From Caldilineaceae bacterium (GTDB lineage Bacteria > Chloroflexota > Anaerolineae > Caldilineales > Caldilineaceae), in assembly GCA_011523365.1 (NCBI GenBank), contig WTGY01000157.1, positions 1 to 64,000 on the forward strand: DNA of 64,000 nucleotides, in the 5' to 3' direction. Both the position numbers and the translations under genes were made by a program. Below are positions 8,957-17,677 of the stretch, piece by piece. Within the stretch, counting starts at the first letter, position 1. Every line of letters begins with the position of its first letter. The notes under the pieces were generated by a model. The model was not told the DNA's origin and did not search any database. It was given only the letters and a program-made list of their open reading frames with translations.

Positions 8957-10549
8957 ATGGCGAGAATGAATGGAGGAGAGGCCCTCGTGCGGTCGCTGGC
9001 CGCGGAAGGGCTGCGCGTCGTATTTGGTGTGCCCGGCGCTGGGCAGTACGAGGCCATCGATGCGCTCTATACGACGCCAAGGGTCCGCTATATCGCGGTG
9101 CGGCATGAACAGGCCGCGAGCTACATGGCGGACGGCTATGCGCGTGCCAGCGGGGAGGTTGCCGCGGCGCTGGTGGTTGAAGGGCCTGGGCTCTTCAATG
9201 CTCTATCGGGAGTCGCCACTGCCTATGCTACATCTTCACCCATACTGGTCGTCAGCGGAGGGCACCACCACCGCAAGAAGGGTTTAGAGCTCGGTGAAGA
9301 GGCCTGGCTCGGCCCATTAACAAAGTGGGTTGGCCGCGCCAAGCGCCCTGCGGACATTCCCTTCCTAGTACAGGAGGCATTTGTGCAGTTGCGTTCGGGG
9401 CGGCCCCGCCCTGTGGGAATCGAGGTGCCGCCGGCCGTGTTTGCAGCGAATGAGGAGGTCAGCCTCGTCGAGCCGAAGGGCGGTTCGGCGGCCTCTGTTG
9501 ACCCCGACCCGCGGGCAGTCCAGCGGGCGGCGGAGCTGCTTACGTCGGCGCGGCGGCCGGTGATTTGGGCGGGCGGGGGCGTGATGCGCGCAAAGGCGGC
9601 CACTCTGGTGGCTGAACTGGCCGACTATCTGCAGATCCCGATCGTGACTACGAGACAGGGCAAGGGAACCATTTCGGAACTTCACCCGCTCTCCCTGGGC
9701 ATGGCTGAGATGCGCTTTCAGCCGTTGCGGCACTGGCTGGCTGGCCGGGATCTGATCCTGGCGATAGGGACGAGCCACTACTCAAGCAGGGACGGTCAGC
9801 AGGTCATCCGTATCGATGTTGACGAGGAGGAGTTCGGCGATGGCGATTATGCGGTGGCAATCCAAGGCGATGCCTATCCGGCAGTGATGGCGCTCAACCA
9901 GGCGGTTGCGTCTGCCGGACCGGCGCGAACAGATAAGGCAGAGGCGGTACGGGCCGAGGTCGCGGAAATCAGCGGGGCGCGCTTCGATCCTTCCCGGCAG
10001 TTGCAGCCGCAGTGGGGATTCATGGAGGCGATCCACGCGGCACTGCCGGACGACGCGATCGTTATCCAGGGCATGAACCAGATGGGATACTACAGCCGCA
10101 ACTATTTCAGAGCAAAGGGGCCGCATTCGTATTTGACCAGCTCTTCGCACGGGACACTAGGCTGCGCGTACCCGATTGCCTTGGGCGCGAAGGTGGGGTG
10201 TCCGGACCGGGTCGTCGTGTCGCTGTCAGGGGACGGCGGGTTTCTGTACAACGCGCAGGAACTGTCTACGGCTGTTCAGTACGGAATAAACGCAATTGCC
10301 GTCGTATTCAACGACAACGCCTACGGGAACGTTCTGCGCGCGCAGATGGAGGAGTTCGACGGGCACGTGCTCGGCACCCGACTGCACAATCCCGATTTTG
10401 TGGCGATGGCGGAGAGTTTCGGGGCGCACGGCGTGCTGGCAGAGGACGCGGATGCGCTGGAAAGGGCACTGGAGGGAGCGGTCGCCGGGGAGAGTGGTAA
10501 GCCGGTGTTGATCGAGGTCCCGGTGGGGATGTTGGACAGGGAGTTCTGA
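8957..10549 (+). CDS. Thiamine-diphosphate enzyme, acetolactate-synthase-like
   Basis: A 530-residue enzyme of the pyruvate oxidase/acetolactate synthase family with the three usual domains: pyrimidine-binding, central and ThDP-binding. The activating Glu is visible in VRHEQAASYMADGYA near residue 50. The ThDP/metal motif is GDGGFLYNAQE near 425, ending FNDNAYGN. A 2-oxo acid or similar carbonyl compound would be decarboxylated or carboligated. It is not evidently the biosynthetic IlvB: no small-subunit or ilv gene is near, and the surrounding genes look catabolic. The next gene begins 13 bases later, which suggests co-translation with the aldolase. Confidence 0.88.
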   Translation: MARMNGGEALVRSLAAEGLRVVFGVPGAGQYEAIDALYTTPRVRYIAVRHEQAASYMADGYARASGEVAAALVVEGPGLFNALSGVATAYATSSPILVVSGGHHHRKKGLELGEEAWLGPLTKWVGRAKRPADIPFLVQEAFVQLRSGRPRPVGIEVPPAVFAANEEVSLVEPKGGSAASVDPDPRAVQRAAELLTSARRPVIWAGGGVMRAKAATLVAELADYLQIPIVTTRQGKGTISELHPLSLGMAEMRFQPLRHWLAGRDLILAIGTSHYSSRDGQQVIRIDVDEEEFGDGDYAVAIQGDAYPAVMALNQAVASAGPARTDKAEAVRAEVAEISGARFDPSRQLQPQWGFMEAIHAALPDDAIVIQGMNQMGYYSRNYFRAKGPHSYLTSSSHGTLGCAYPIALGAKVGCPDRVVVSLSGDGGFLYNAQELSTAVQYGINAIAVVFNDNAYGNVLRAQMEEFDGHVLGTRLHNPDFVAMAESFGAHGVLAEDADALERALEGAVAGESGKPVLIEVPVGMLDREF

Positions 10550-10562
10550 GGGAGGAACAGGG

Positions 10563-11312
10563 ATGGCAGAAGTTTCCAATCTGAAAGAGCGAATTCACAG
10601 CGGCGAAGTGATCTTTGGTGTGGGCGCGCAGGTGTATTTCAACCGAACCCAACTGGAAGATCTGTTGGCCCAGGGCGACTATAGCTTTGTCTACGTGGAC
10701 AGCCAGCATACAGCGTTTTGCGAAATTGACCTGGAGAACTTTTGCGGTCACGCGGAACAGTTGGGGATTCCGGTGCAGCTGCGCATCCCGCACACGCGCC
10801 ACACTTACCTGGTGGGTCGCTATCTCGACCTGGGACCGACCGGCATTATGGTGCCGGAGGTGGAGGATACGGCGGCGGTGGATGAGGCGATCAAGTATTT
10901 CTACTATCCCCAGGTAGGCCGGCGCAGTTCGGGCGGGGTGGCGCGGCGTAATCTGGCGGCGTTTGGGGAGCCGACGAACCCGGGGTCTGTCGACAGGCTG
11001 GCCTATGCCGATTGGTGGAACAGCAACGGCTTCCTGGCGCTTCAGCTGGAGTCGGTGGAGGCTGTGATCAATGCGGGGAAGCTGGCCAAGCCGGGTGTCG
11101 ACCTGCTGGCGTTCGGGCCGAACGATCTGCGCTTCAGTATGGAGAGTCTGCCGCACAGTCCGTTCAAGACGGTGGACGAGTGTATCCGGCATGTGCTGGA
11201 GCAGATGAAGGACAGTAGGGTGCAGGTTAGTTTGGGGGCGTCAAGTGAGGAGGAGCGGGACAGGTTGATAGAGATGGGGGTGACGGTGTTGCAGGTGGCG
11301 CCGGGGATGTGA
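10563..11312 (+). CDS. HpcH/HpaI-family aldolase
   Basis: A 249-residue class II pyruvate-type aldolase, which splits or joins 2-oxo acids and aldehydes with a divalent metal. Visible family features are YVDSQHT near residue 45, the barrel strand QLRIPHTRHTYLVGRYLDLGPTGIMVPEVE (around 75-105, including the metal-binding Glu region), QLES near 160 and the terminal FGPNDL near 190. AGGGAGGA ends 6-8 bases before the ATG. With the ThDP enzyme just upstream it suggests breakdown of a sugar acid to a 2-oxo acid and an aldehyde; this is inference. Confidence 0.88.
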   Translation: MAEVSNLKERIHSGEVIFGVGAQVYFNRTQLEDLLAQGDYSFVYVDSQHTAFCEIDLENFCGHAEQLGIPVQLRIPHTRHTYLVGRYLDLGPTGIMVPEVEDTAAVDEAIKYFYYPQVGRRSSGGVARRNLAAFGEPTNPGSVDRLAYADWWNSNGFLALQLESVEAVINAGKLAKPGVDLLAFGPNDLRFSMESLPHSPFKTVDECIRHVLEQMKDSRVQVSLGASSEEERDRLIEMGVTVLQVAPGM

Positions 11313-11338
11313 GCGATTTCAGTGCCAAGCCAATCGCT
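11312..11338 (+). terminator. Weak stem-loop after the aldolase
   Basis: AGCGATT (11312-11318) pairs with AATCGCT (11332-11338) around a 13-base loop. There is no T-run, so it is a weak terminator candidate at the end of block A. Confidence 0.35.
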
Positions 11339-11592
11339 GAACTTCCCCTTCACCTAACAATGCCCGTTTATGCTTCTCCACCCGCAGCCTTCTCCAATTT
11401 GGTTCCGATTTAAGGTCGGCCAGATTTCTCCTGAATACTGGGCCTGGGTTACAATCCGCACGATTCCCCCTGCCGTCTCCTGCGACTCAAGTTTTCTTAC
11501 CGAACGCTCCACCTGATCCTCGCTATGGAGCGCGTCGTTCCATATCCAGCAGCTTACCAACCAATACATCACTTTCAACAGGAGAACATGCC
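11339..11592 (+). other. Leader region of block B
   Basis: The space between blocks A and B. No gene is supported. A -10-like TACAAT lies near 11450, but only a poor -35 (TTCTCC, 18-base spacer) is placed correctly, so no promoter is called. AGGAGA shortly before the ATG is the ribosome site for the next gene. Confidence 0.4.
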
Positions 11593-13269
11593 ATGAAGCG
11601 TTACTCAATTTGGATGGCCATCCTCATCTTCAGCCTGCTCATCGTCGGCTGTGTCGCGGCGGCGCCTGCCGGCGAAATGATGGAAGATGAGGGCCCCAAA
11701 GTACTGGTCGTAGGCACCTCGCAGGAGCCGGAAAACGTATTTGTCATGTGGGGCTCGACGCGCACGGGCTCGGACGTGATGTCGTTCATGTGGCGCAAGC
11801 CGATCGCATTCGGCGGGGATAACCAGCCCTTCGCCGAAATCCTGGAGTCGCTGCCGAGCCAGGCAGACGGCACCTGGGTCGTGGACGAAGAAGCGGGCAA
11901 GATGCAGGTGACCTACAAGTTCAGGCAGGGGCTGAAATGGTCCGACGGCGAGGAGATAACCGTTCACGACCTTGCCATGGCTTTCGAGATCACCTCGGAC
12001 CCCAACTACATCTACTTTTCGGAGAGTTTCCCGGTCGAGAGCATTGAAATTGTTGACGACTACACGGCTATTCTCCACTACAAGGGGATCAATCTGTTCC
12101 CCGACCAGGAAGTGCGCACGCACGTGATTCCTGAGCATGTTTACCGGCCGCTGTGGGAAGAGGCCAAGGCCAAGGGCGGCAACGTATGGGAAAACTTCGG
12201 CAACATCGAGCAGGTTGCCATCAAGCCGGTCGTAAACGGCCCTTACATGTTGGAAGAGTGGGTGCCGGGCAGCCATATCCGCCTGGTCCGCAACCCGCAC
12301 TTCAACGTTGGTGAAGAGCCTTCAATTGATGAGGTCCTTTACCGCATCATCCCCGACCTGAACAGTCTGGCAGTGAGCGTCGCCAGCGGCCAGGTGCATT
12401 TGACCGACGGCTGGCTTTCGCTGGAGCAGGCGAACGCCATGGAATCGGCCCCAGAGGTCGACCCCATTTTTGTGCCGGCGCTGTGGCTGGAACATGCCAC
12501 CATTCAGGTCAACCGCCCACCGCTGAGCGACAAGCTGGTGCGTCAGGCCGTCCTGACCGCCATCGACCGGGAGGGCATTAACGAAGCCCTGTTCAAAGGG
12601 CAGCAACCGCCGGCCCATTCGTGGATCAATTCAGCGCATCCCGCCTACAACCCGGACGTACGCCAGTATAACTACGATCCTGACGAGGCCCTACGGCTAC
12701 TGGCCGAGGCCGGTTACACGCCCAACGCCGACGGTCAGCTGGCGGACAGCGACGGCAACCTATTGGAGATCCCAATTATTACGATCTCCGGAGACCGAAC
12801 GCGCGAGCAGGTTTCAGCGCTGGTTCAGGCGCAGTGGCAGGAAATTGGCATCACGACCGAGGTGAAACCGGTTTCGGCGCGGCTACTTTTCTCCGAGACA
12901 CTGTTTGATCCGCCCAACTTCGAGGGCATCGCGATCTGGCGCTGGGTCTTCAACGCCAGAGTCGAGCCCCGCGGCTTCTGGTACCCCGGCGAGTCGGCTG
13001 CGCAGTTGGACCAGCTCTTCGCGGAGGGCAACACCTGGGCAGAGAATGAGCGCAATAAGGAGTTGATCGACATGATCGACGCCGAACTGGACCAGGAAAA
13101 GCGCTACGCGCTGTTGCAGGAACAGCAGGCGATCTGGGCGGAAGAGTTGCCCGTGTTGCCGATCTACTGGCACGTACGCGTGGCGACCGTGAACACCGCA
13201 CTGGAAGGCTACCAGCCTGCGGACCAGGCCATGGTCGGCTGGAACGTAGAGACCTGGGAACTGGAGTAG
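11593..13269 (+). CDS. ABC transporter substrate-binding lipoprotein (family 5)
   Basis: A 558-residue binding lipoprotein. The signal peptide MKRYSIWMAI... ends in the lipobox IVGC with Cys20. Family-5 landmarks include KFRQGLKWSDGEEITVHDLAMAFE near residue 110-135 and LVRQAVLTAIDREGI near 315. It heads block B and is followed by two permeases and no ATPase. It differs enough from the block A and block F binding proteins to suggest a different ligand, which cannot be named. An ATG at 11588 lies in another frame, so 11593 is the start. Confidence 0.93.
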   Translation: MKRYSIWMAILIFSLLIVGCVAAAPAGEMMEDEGPKVLVVGTSQEPENVFVMWGSTRTGSDVMSFMWRKPIAFGGDNQPFAEILESLPSQADGTWVVDEEAGKMQVTYKFRQGLKWSDGEEITVHDLAMAFEITSDPNYIYFSESFPVESIEIVDDYTAILHYKGINLFPDQEVRTHVIPEHVYRPLWEEAKAKGGNVWENFGNIEQVAIKPVVNGPYMLEEWVPGSHIRLVRNPHFNVGEEPSIDEVLYRIIPDLNSLAVSVASGQVHLTDGWLSLEQANAMESAPEVDPIFVPALWLEHATIQVNRPPLSDKLVRQAVLTAIDREGINEALFKGQQPPAHSWINSAHPAYNPDVRQYNYDPDEALRLLAEAGYTPNADGQLADSDGNLLEIPIITISGDRTREQVSALVQAQWQEIGITTEVKPVSARLLFSETLFDPPNFEGIAIWRWVFNARVEPRGFWYPGESAAQLDQLFAEGNTWAENERNKELIDMIDAELDQEKRYALLQEQQAIWAEELPVLPIYWHVRVATVNTALEGYQPADQAMVGWNVETWELE

Positions 13270-13283
13270 AACTCGTATCTCGC

Positions 13284-13320
13284 GAGCAGGGCAGGTGGTT
13301 TGGCACCGCCTGCTCTGCTC
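13284..13320 (+). promoter_or_regulatory. Strong intercistronic hairpin after binding protein
   Basis: A 16-base stem, GAGCAGGGCAGGTGGT (13284-13299) with its partner at 13305-13320, closed by a five-base loop and interrupted only by two G-T pairs. There is no T-run. It probably stabilises the binding-protein message and lowers permease expression. Confidence 0.7.
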
Positions 13321-13389
13321 CTGGCACGATGCCGGCGACCGTGTCCTCATGCGTCCGTCGGGTAACGATGCCGCCACAGTTTACCGCCC

Positions 13390-14346
13390 ATGAGCCAGTA
13401 CATCCTGCGCCGCTTTCTTCAGATGATCCCCACAGTGTTGATCATCACAGTGGCCGTATTCTGGATGCTGAAGCTGGCTCCGGGTGATCCTCTCGACCTA
13501 CTTCTGGCCGGCAACCCGGACATATCACCCGAGCACGTCGAACACATCAAGAAGCTGTATGGCTACGACCGACCGATCTATGAACAGTACGGAAGGTGGC
13601 TTTGGCAGGTGGTGCAGGGTAATCTGGGCTACTCGCGCATTTACCATCGTCCCGTTCTCTCGATCATACCGGACCGGCTGGTGAACACGCTGGTGCTGAC
13701 CGGTTCGAGCCTCTTGCTGAGCCTGCTGGTTGCCATCCCCATCGGCGTTTACACCGCCCTGCGCCAGTATTCGCTACTGGACTACCTGTTCTCATTTCTG
13801 TCCTTCTTCGGGATCGCCATGCCGGTGTTCTGGTTTGGCTTGATCCTGATCCTGCTACTATCCGTTCAATTGAAACTGCTGCCGCCAGGGGGCCATTACT
13901 CGCTGGAACAGGACGTAGGTGTCTTTACCGTCCTGCGCTACTCCATCATGCCGGTTATTGTGCTCAGCCTGTTCAGCATGGCGAGCTGGATGCGGTATAT
14001 GCGGTCGGGGATGCTGGAGGTAATCCACGAGGACTATGTGCGAACAGCCCGCGCCAAAGGCCTGGCGGAGGGCAGAGTGGTCGTCCGACATGCACTAAAG
14101 AATGCACTGATTCCCATGGTGACGCTGATTGCGTTGAGTATACCCGGCCTGATCAGCGGCGCGGTGCTGACGGAGACGATCTTTTCGTGGCCGGGCATGG
14201 GGCGGCTGATCTACGATTCGCTCATAAATAATGATTTCAACATTGCCATGGCAGTCTTTCTGATCTTCGCCTTCCTTGTAGCTCTCTTCAACCTCGCGGC
14301 GGACATTCTTTACGCCTTCATTGACCCAAGAGTAGTCTACACATGA
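13390..14346 (+). CDS. ABC transporter permease, DppB type
   Basis: A 318-residue inner-membrane permease. It begins SQYILRRFLQMIPTV, has a first helix near residues 9-30, the APGDP segment, and an EAA loop EDYVRTARAKGLAEG near 215. The following VVRHALKNALIPMVT and the FSWPGMGRL segment are family-typical. It ends in TGA that overlaps the ATG of a 28-codon frame (ATGA), which in turn runs up to the next permease. Confidence 0.93.
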   Translation: MSQYILRRFLQMIPTVLIITVAVFWMLKLAPGDPLDLLLAGNPDISPEHVEHIKKLYGYDRPIYEQYGRWLWQVVQGNLGYSRIYHRPVLSIIPDRLVNTLVLTGSSLLLSLLVAIPIGVYTALRQYSLLDYLFSFLSFFGIAMPVFWFGLILILLLSVQLKLLPPGGHYSLEQDVGVFTVLRYSIMPVIVLSLFSMASWMRYMRSGMLEVIHEDYVRTARAKGLAEGRVVVRHALKNALIPMVTLIALSIPGLISGAVLTETIFSWPGMGRLIYDSLINNDFNIAMAVFLIFAFLVALFNLAADILYAFIDPRVVYT

Positions 14347-14429
14347 GCGATCACGGTCTGGATTCTGCGAAATTGGTTGAGCCAGAAGAAGTGGAAGGCC
14401 ACGTAATGTTCTTCGGAACCAAGGACTGA
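14343..14429 (+). CDS. Possible 28-residue peptide between permeases
   Basis: An ATG overlaps the stop of the upstream permease by four bases (ATGA). The frame stays open for 28 codons and stops one base before the ATG of the next permease. The peptide would begin MSDHGLDSAKL and end FFGTKD: acidic, no membrane segment. It could be a real small protein, a translational-coupling leader that carries ribosomes from one permease to the next, or chance. Its fit to both neighbours makes coupling attractive, but no homolog is known to me. Confidence 0.35.
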   Translation: MSDHGLDSAKLVEPEEVEGHVMFFGTKD

Positions 14430-14430
14430 C

Positions 14431-15309
14431 ATGGCGAGCGAGTTAATCCAAGAACAGCAGACCCGCACTTACTGGCAGGATGTCTGGCAGCGCCTGCGCC
14501 GTCACCGCGTTGCGCTGGTGGCGCTTATCGTGTTCGGGCTGATCATTCTTTACTCGACGGGGGGCCCGCTGTTTTCCTCCTACTCTTTTTCCAAGACGGA
14601 TCTGCGGTCGCGCCTTATTGCGCCGTCTACGGAGCATTACTTCGGAACCGATGAATTGGGAAGGGATATCGCCTTACGCATCATGGTAGGCGGTCGCGTT
14701 TCGCTGTTTGTGGGATTCAGTGTTTCGCTGGTCAGCCTGTTGATTGGTGTGGTAATCGGTTCAACGTCCGGGTATTTCGGGGGCCATCTTGACAGCGTCC
14801 TCATGCGCTTTACCGACATAATGCTATCGATTCCCAGCTTACCTCTGCTGCTCATACTTTCCCGTTACGGGGGCGGATCAGTGTGGAGCATCATCCTGAT
14901 CCTCTCGGTGTTCAGTTGGATGGGGCTGGCGCGCATCGTGCGCGGCACGATCCTTTCAATTAAGCAGCGCGACTTTGTGGAGGCGGCGCGGATGACCGGG
15001 GCCCGCAACGGTCGTATTGTGTTCCGCCATATCCTGCCCAGTACGCTGGCTCCCGTCATCGTCAACGCGACGCTGACGCTGGGCTTTGCCATTATTGCCG
15101 AGTCGAGTCTCAGCTATCTCGGATTGGGCGTGCAGCCGCCGACACCGACCTGGGGGCAGATGCTGATCGGCGCTCAACAGTTCATGGAGACCGCACCGTG
15201 GCTGGCTCTGATTCCCGGACTGTTTCTCTTCGTGACCTTGTTGTGTATAAACTTTCTGGGCGACGGGCTGCGCGACGCGCTTGACCCTAAGATGACACTG
15301 CAGAACTGA
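14431..15309 (+). CDS. ABC transporter permease, DppC type
   Basis: A 292-residue permease. The N-terminus TYWQDVWQRLRRHRVALVAL precedes a first helix near 30-50. The family motif HYFGTDELGRD is near residue 69, and the EAA loop is RDFVEAARMTGARNG near 185. It is the short form, without the extra loop seen in the permeases at 3335 and 41908. It completes the block B membrane complex, for which no ATPase gene is present nearby. Confidence 0.93.
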   Translation: MASELIQEQQTRTYWQDVWQRLRRHRVALVALIVFGLIILYSTGGPLFSSYSFSKTDLRSRLIAPSTEHYFGTDELGRDIALRIMVGGRVSLFVGFSVSLVSLLIGVVIGSTSGYFGGHLDSVLMRFTDIMLSIPSLPLLLILSRYGGGSVWSIILILSVFSWMGLARIVRGTILSIKQRDFVEAARMTGARNGRIVFRHILPSTLAPVIVNATLTLGFAIIAESSLSYLGLGVQPPTPTWGQMLIGAQQFMETAPWLALIPGLFLFVTLLCINFLGDGLRDALDPKMTLQN

Positions 15310-15395
15310 AATTCCTCTTACTCGTCACCATACGGTCGTTTCGTCCACCGATCAGACGCTTAAGGGCGTTGAATCCATTACAGGAGCTCCCATCA

Positions 15396-17666
15396 GTGTC
15401 TTTCAAAAGACCCGAACTCTTTTCCAACATCGGGATTCTGTGGAGTGAGCGCACGCGGCGCGCCAACGCAGAAGAGGCGCAACGCGCAGGAGCCGTTTAC
15501 ACTTTTGAAGACGCTTGGGGTCAAGAGAAGAGCTGGCTCAAGGGGCAGTACGCTTATCTGGCGCCGAGCACTGTCTCAGCCTGCCTAAACCGCTTCAACC
15601 TCAAACACAGTTTTATCGAAGATGAAGGGCTTGCCGACTGCCTGGCCGAGGTATCGCTCCTCTTTTTGCCCAGTGCACACAGCCTGACGTCTGCGGCGAT
15701 CGAGGCAGTCGGTTCCTGGCTGGAAAGAGACGACACGTTTCTGTGCGTATCAGGGCCCACCAATTTGCCGCCTGAACTGCTCGGCCTGACGCACCTGGAA
15801 CTGGGGCAGATGGATGGCTATACAGCCTGGCAGTGGCGGAACGACAGCCCTTTCGGAGACCGCGCCAAGTGGGAAGAGTGGTACATTTCAGGCTTTAGGG
15901 GCTTTTCTACATGTATTGCTGAACCAGCAGCGGGCGCCACAGTTTTTGCTGATCTGCTGGAGATCAGTGGGGACTTGTCGGGACCGGAGACAGCTACCCG
16001 CCAACGTATAGGCGCCGGCATTGTTCAGACGGAGAAAAGCCTCTTTGTTGCCAACGCACTCTTTGAATATATGGGTGGCGTTTGGCAGGCGCACCTGAAT
16101 GCTGAGGAGGTGCGACGCTGGTTCAACGCGTTCAACTGGGCCGAGACATTGCTCTATCAATTGCGCGGCGTACTTTGGGCTTGCGGCCAGGAGGGCCATT
16201 GGGGAACGCGGCTGCGGACGTTTGGCAGCTACGACGGGGTCATGAACATCCGCCACGACCCGGACAAGTCATTGGACATGACGATGCTCCGCTACCAGGG
16301 AGAGCATTTGATTCCAGCCACGCATACGTTGCTGGATGCCAACGTTTCACCTGAGGCGACCACAACGGAGATGGACCAGGAGTGGGTACGAGAGATTTCA
16401 AAGTTCCCTTTCATCGAGATCGGTCTGCACAACGATGCCATCCAGGAGAGTCCGCCCAAGTGGATGATGGGGGCAAATCTCGCCCGGCACGTGACCGAGT
16501 CCGAGAAAAATCTGGGGGTTCGACTTTACACCGGCGGGCGCCACGGCGGTTACAGTGTCTATCCGGAAATGATCGACGCTATGGACTATCTTTACCAGAA
16601 CGTGCCGCACTTCCTGGGGCTGGGCACCTTCCACTTTCACTTGATGGCCGAGTATGGAGACAGGACGCCCGATCCGGAGAAAGGTGACATGGTGGTCACC
16701 TACCAGACCCTGACCTCGCCGACGATCGCCAGCCCCGGATTCTGGTTTCCCTTCCATGGCGTGGTCAGTACAACTGAAGAGTGCCGACAGCTGCGCGGCT
16801 GGGACATGACACATGAGTACGACCCACCGCCTGACGTGATCGACGCGGTTTACGAACGTTCGAACAGCAGGGACCAGGACCCGGAAACCGCACTAGCGGA
16901 CGGCGTCTACCAGTTGCAGTATCACCCCCTGTTCACAGTGGATCCCAGCTACAATAACGGCCGCGGGACCTTTGACTGGATGTGTTATGGCATCAGGCAG
17001 GCCGAGCGTCTCAATTTTTGGCAGGCGACGCAGAGAGCGATCTACCAGCGGCTACAGGACTACGAGGATATCCAGTTCCGCGTTGCCGACGGAGGAAGAT
17101 CCATACAGGCGCACAACCCGACCGGACGCACGATCGAAGAGCTCATGGTCGAAACGTCTGTCCTGCTGGGGGCGCCGGAGCAGGAGGGGCCGGACGCACT
17201 GGGTGCGGGCGCGGTTGCCGATGAAGTCGAGTTTACGCAGAAGGTGGAGTACTCTTCGCTGCGCCTTGAGAGGGGCGAAGGCTCGGATGGTGAAGCGCGC
17301 TACCTGGCGCACATTGTCAGGAATCGCTTCTTTACCTTCCCGCGGATGGCGCCGGGAGCATCCTGTTCGGTCAGATTGGAAGGCGGCGGCCCCCAACATC
17401 CTTTCGTAGCCCAGGCCAACAGCAAGAGTATGCGTTTTGTCGACGTGAGCTTCGCACAAGAGTCTGGCGAGCTCACGATTCGGGCATACGTGATCCGCTA
17501 TCATGGCTTGGTGGTGCAAGGGTATGCGCCGGGCGACCGCGTTCACGTCGAGGTGGACGGGGTGGAGCGGCAGCCGCTGGAGTCGGAGGATGGCCGCCTG
17601 ATACTGTACTTGCAGGGCCCGGAGAATCACTTCGCCGAAAGCACAATCGTGTTGCGGAAGCTATAG
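15396..17666 (+). CDS. Large protein of unknown function, possible amidotransferase-like plus deacetylase-like regions
   Basis: About 756 residues, no signal peptide. I do not recognise a precise family. The first third has alternating strands and helices with LLFLPSAHSLTSAAIEAVGSW, as in the class I amidotransferase-like domain of some glycoside hydrolases. The middle contains NIRHDPDKS and FIEIGLHNDA, reminiscent of the NodB/polysaccharide deacetylase barrel. The last 150 residues look beta-rich. These resemblances are impressions, not domain hits. The GTG at 15396 is preferred because AGGAG (15382-15386) lies 9 bases upstream; a TTG at 15369 would add nine residues. Twelve bases separate it from the class V PLP enzyme. 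Confidence 0.6.
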   Translation: MSFKRPELFSNIGILWSERTRRANAEEAQRAGAVYTFEDAWGQEKSWLKGQYAYLAPSTVSACLNRFNLKHSFIEDEGLADCLAEVSLLFLPSAHSLTSAAIEAVGSWLERDDTFLCVSGPTNLPPELLGLTHLELGQMDGYTAWQWRNDSPFGDRAKWEEWYISGFRGFSTCIAEPAAGATVFADLLEISGDLSGPETATRQRIGAGIVQTEKSLFVANALFEYMGGVWQAHLNAEEVRRWFNAFNWAETLLYQLRGVLWACGQEGHWGTRLRTFGSYDGVMNIRHDPDKSLDMTMLRYQGEHLIPATHTLLDANVSPEATTTEMDQEWVREISKFPFIEIGLHNDAIQESPPKWMMGANLARHVTESEKNLGVRLYTGGRHGGYSVYPEMIDAMDYLYQNVPHFLGLGTFHFHLMAEYGDRTPDPEKGDMVVTYQTLTSPTIASPGFWFPFHGVVSTTEECRQLRGWDMTHEYDPPPDVIDAVYERSNSRDQDPETALADGVYQLQYHPLFTVDPSYNNGRGTFDWMCYGIRQAERLNFWQATQRAIYQRLQDYEDIQFRVADGGRSIQAHNPTGRTIEELMVETSVLLGAPEQEGPDALGAGAVADEVEFTQKVEYSSLRLERGEGSDGEARYLAHIVRNRFFTFPRMAPGASCSVRLEGGGPQHPFVAQANSKSMRFVDVSFAQESGELTIRAYVIRYHGLVVQGYAPGDRVHVEVDGVERQPLESEDGRLILYLQGPENHFAESTIVLRKL

Positions 17667-17677
17667 AGGAAGAGAAA

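Noticed and set aside
8957-10549. Biosynthetic acetolactate synthase (ilvB)
   Set aside because: No regulatory subunit or other branched-chain gene is adjacent, and the gene sits among catabolic functions.
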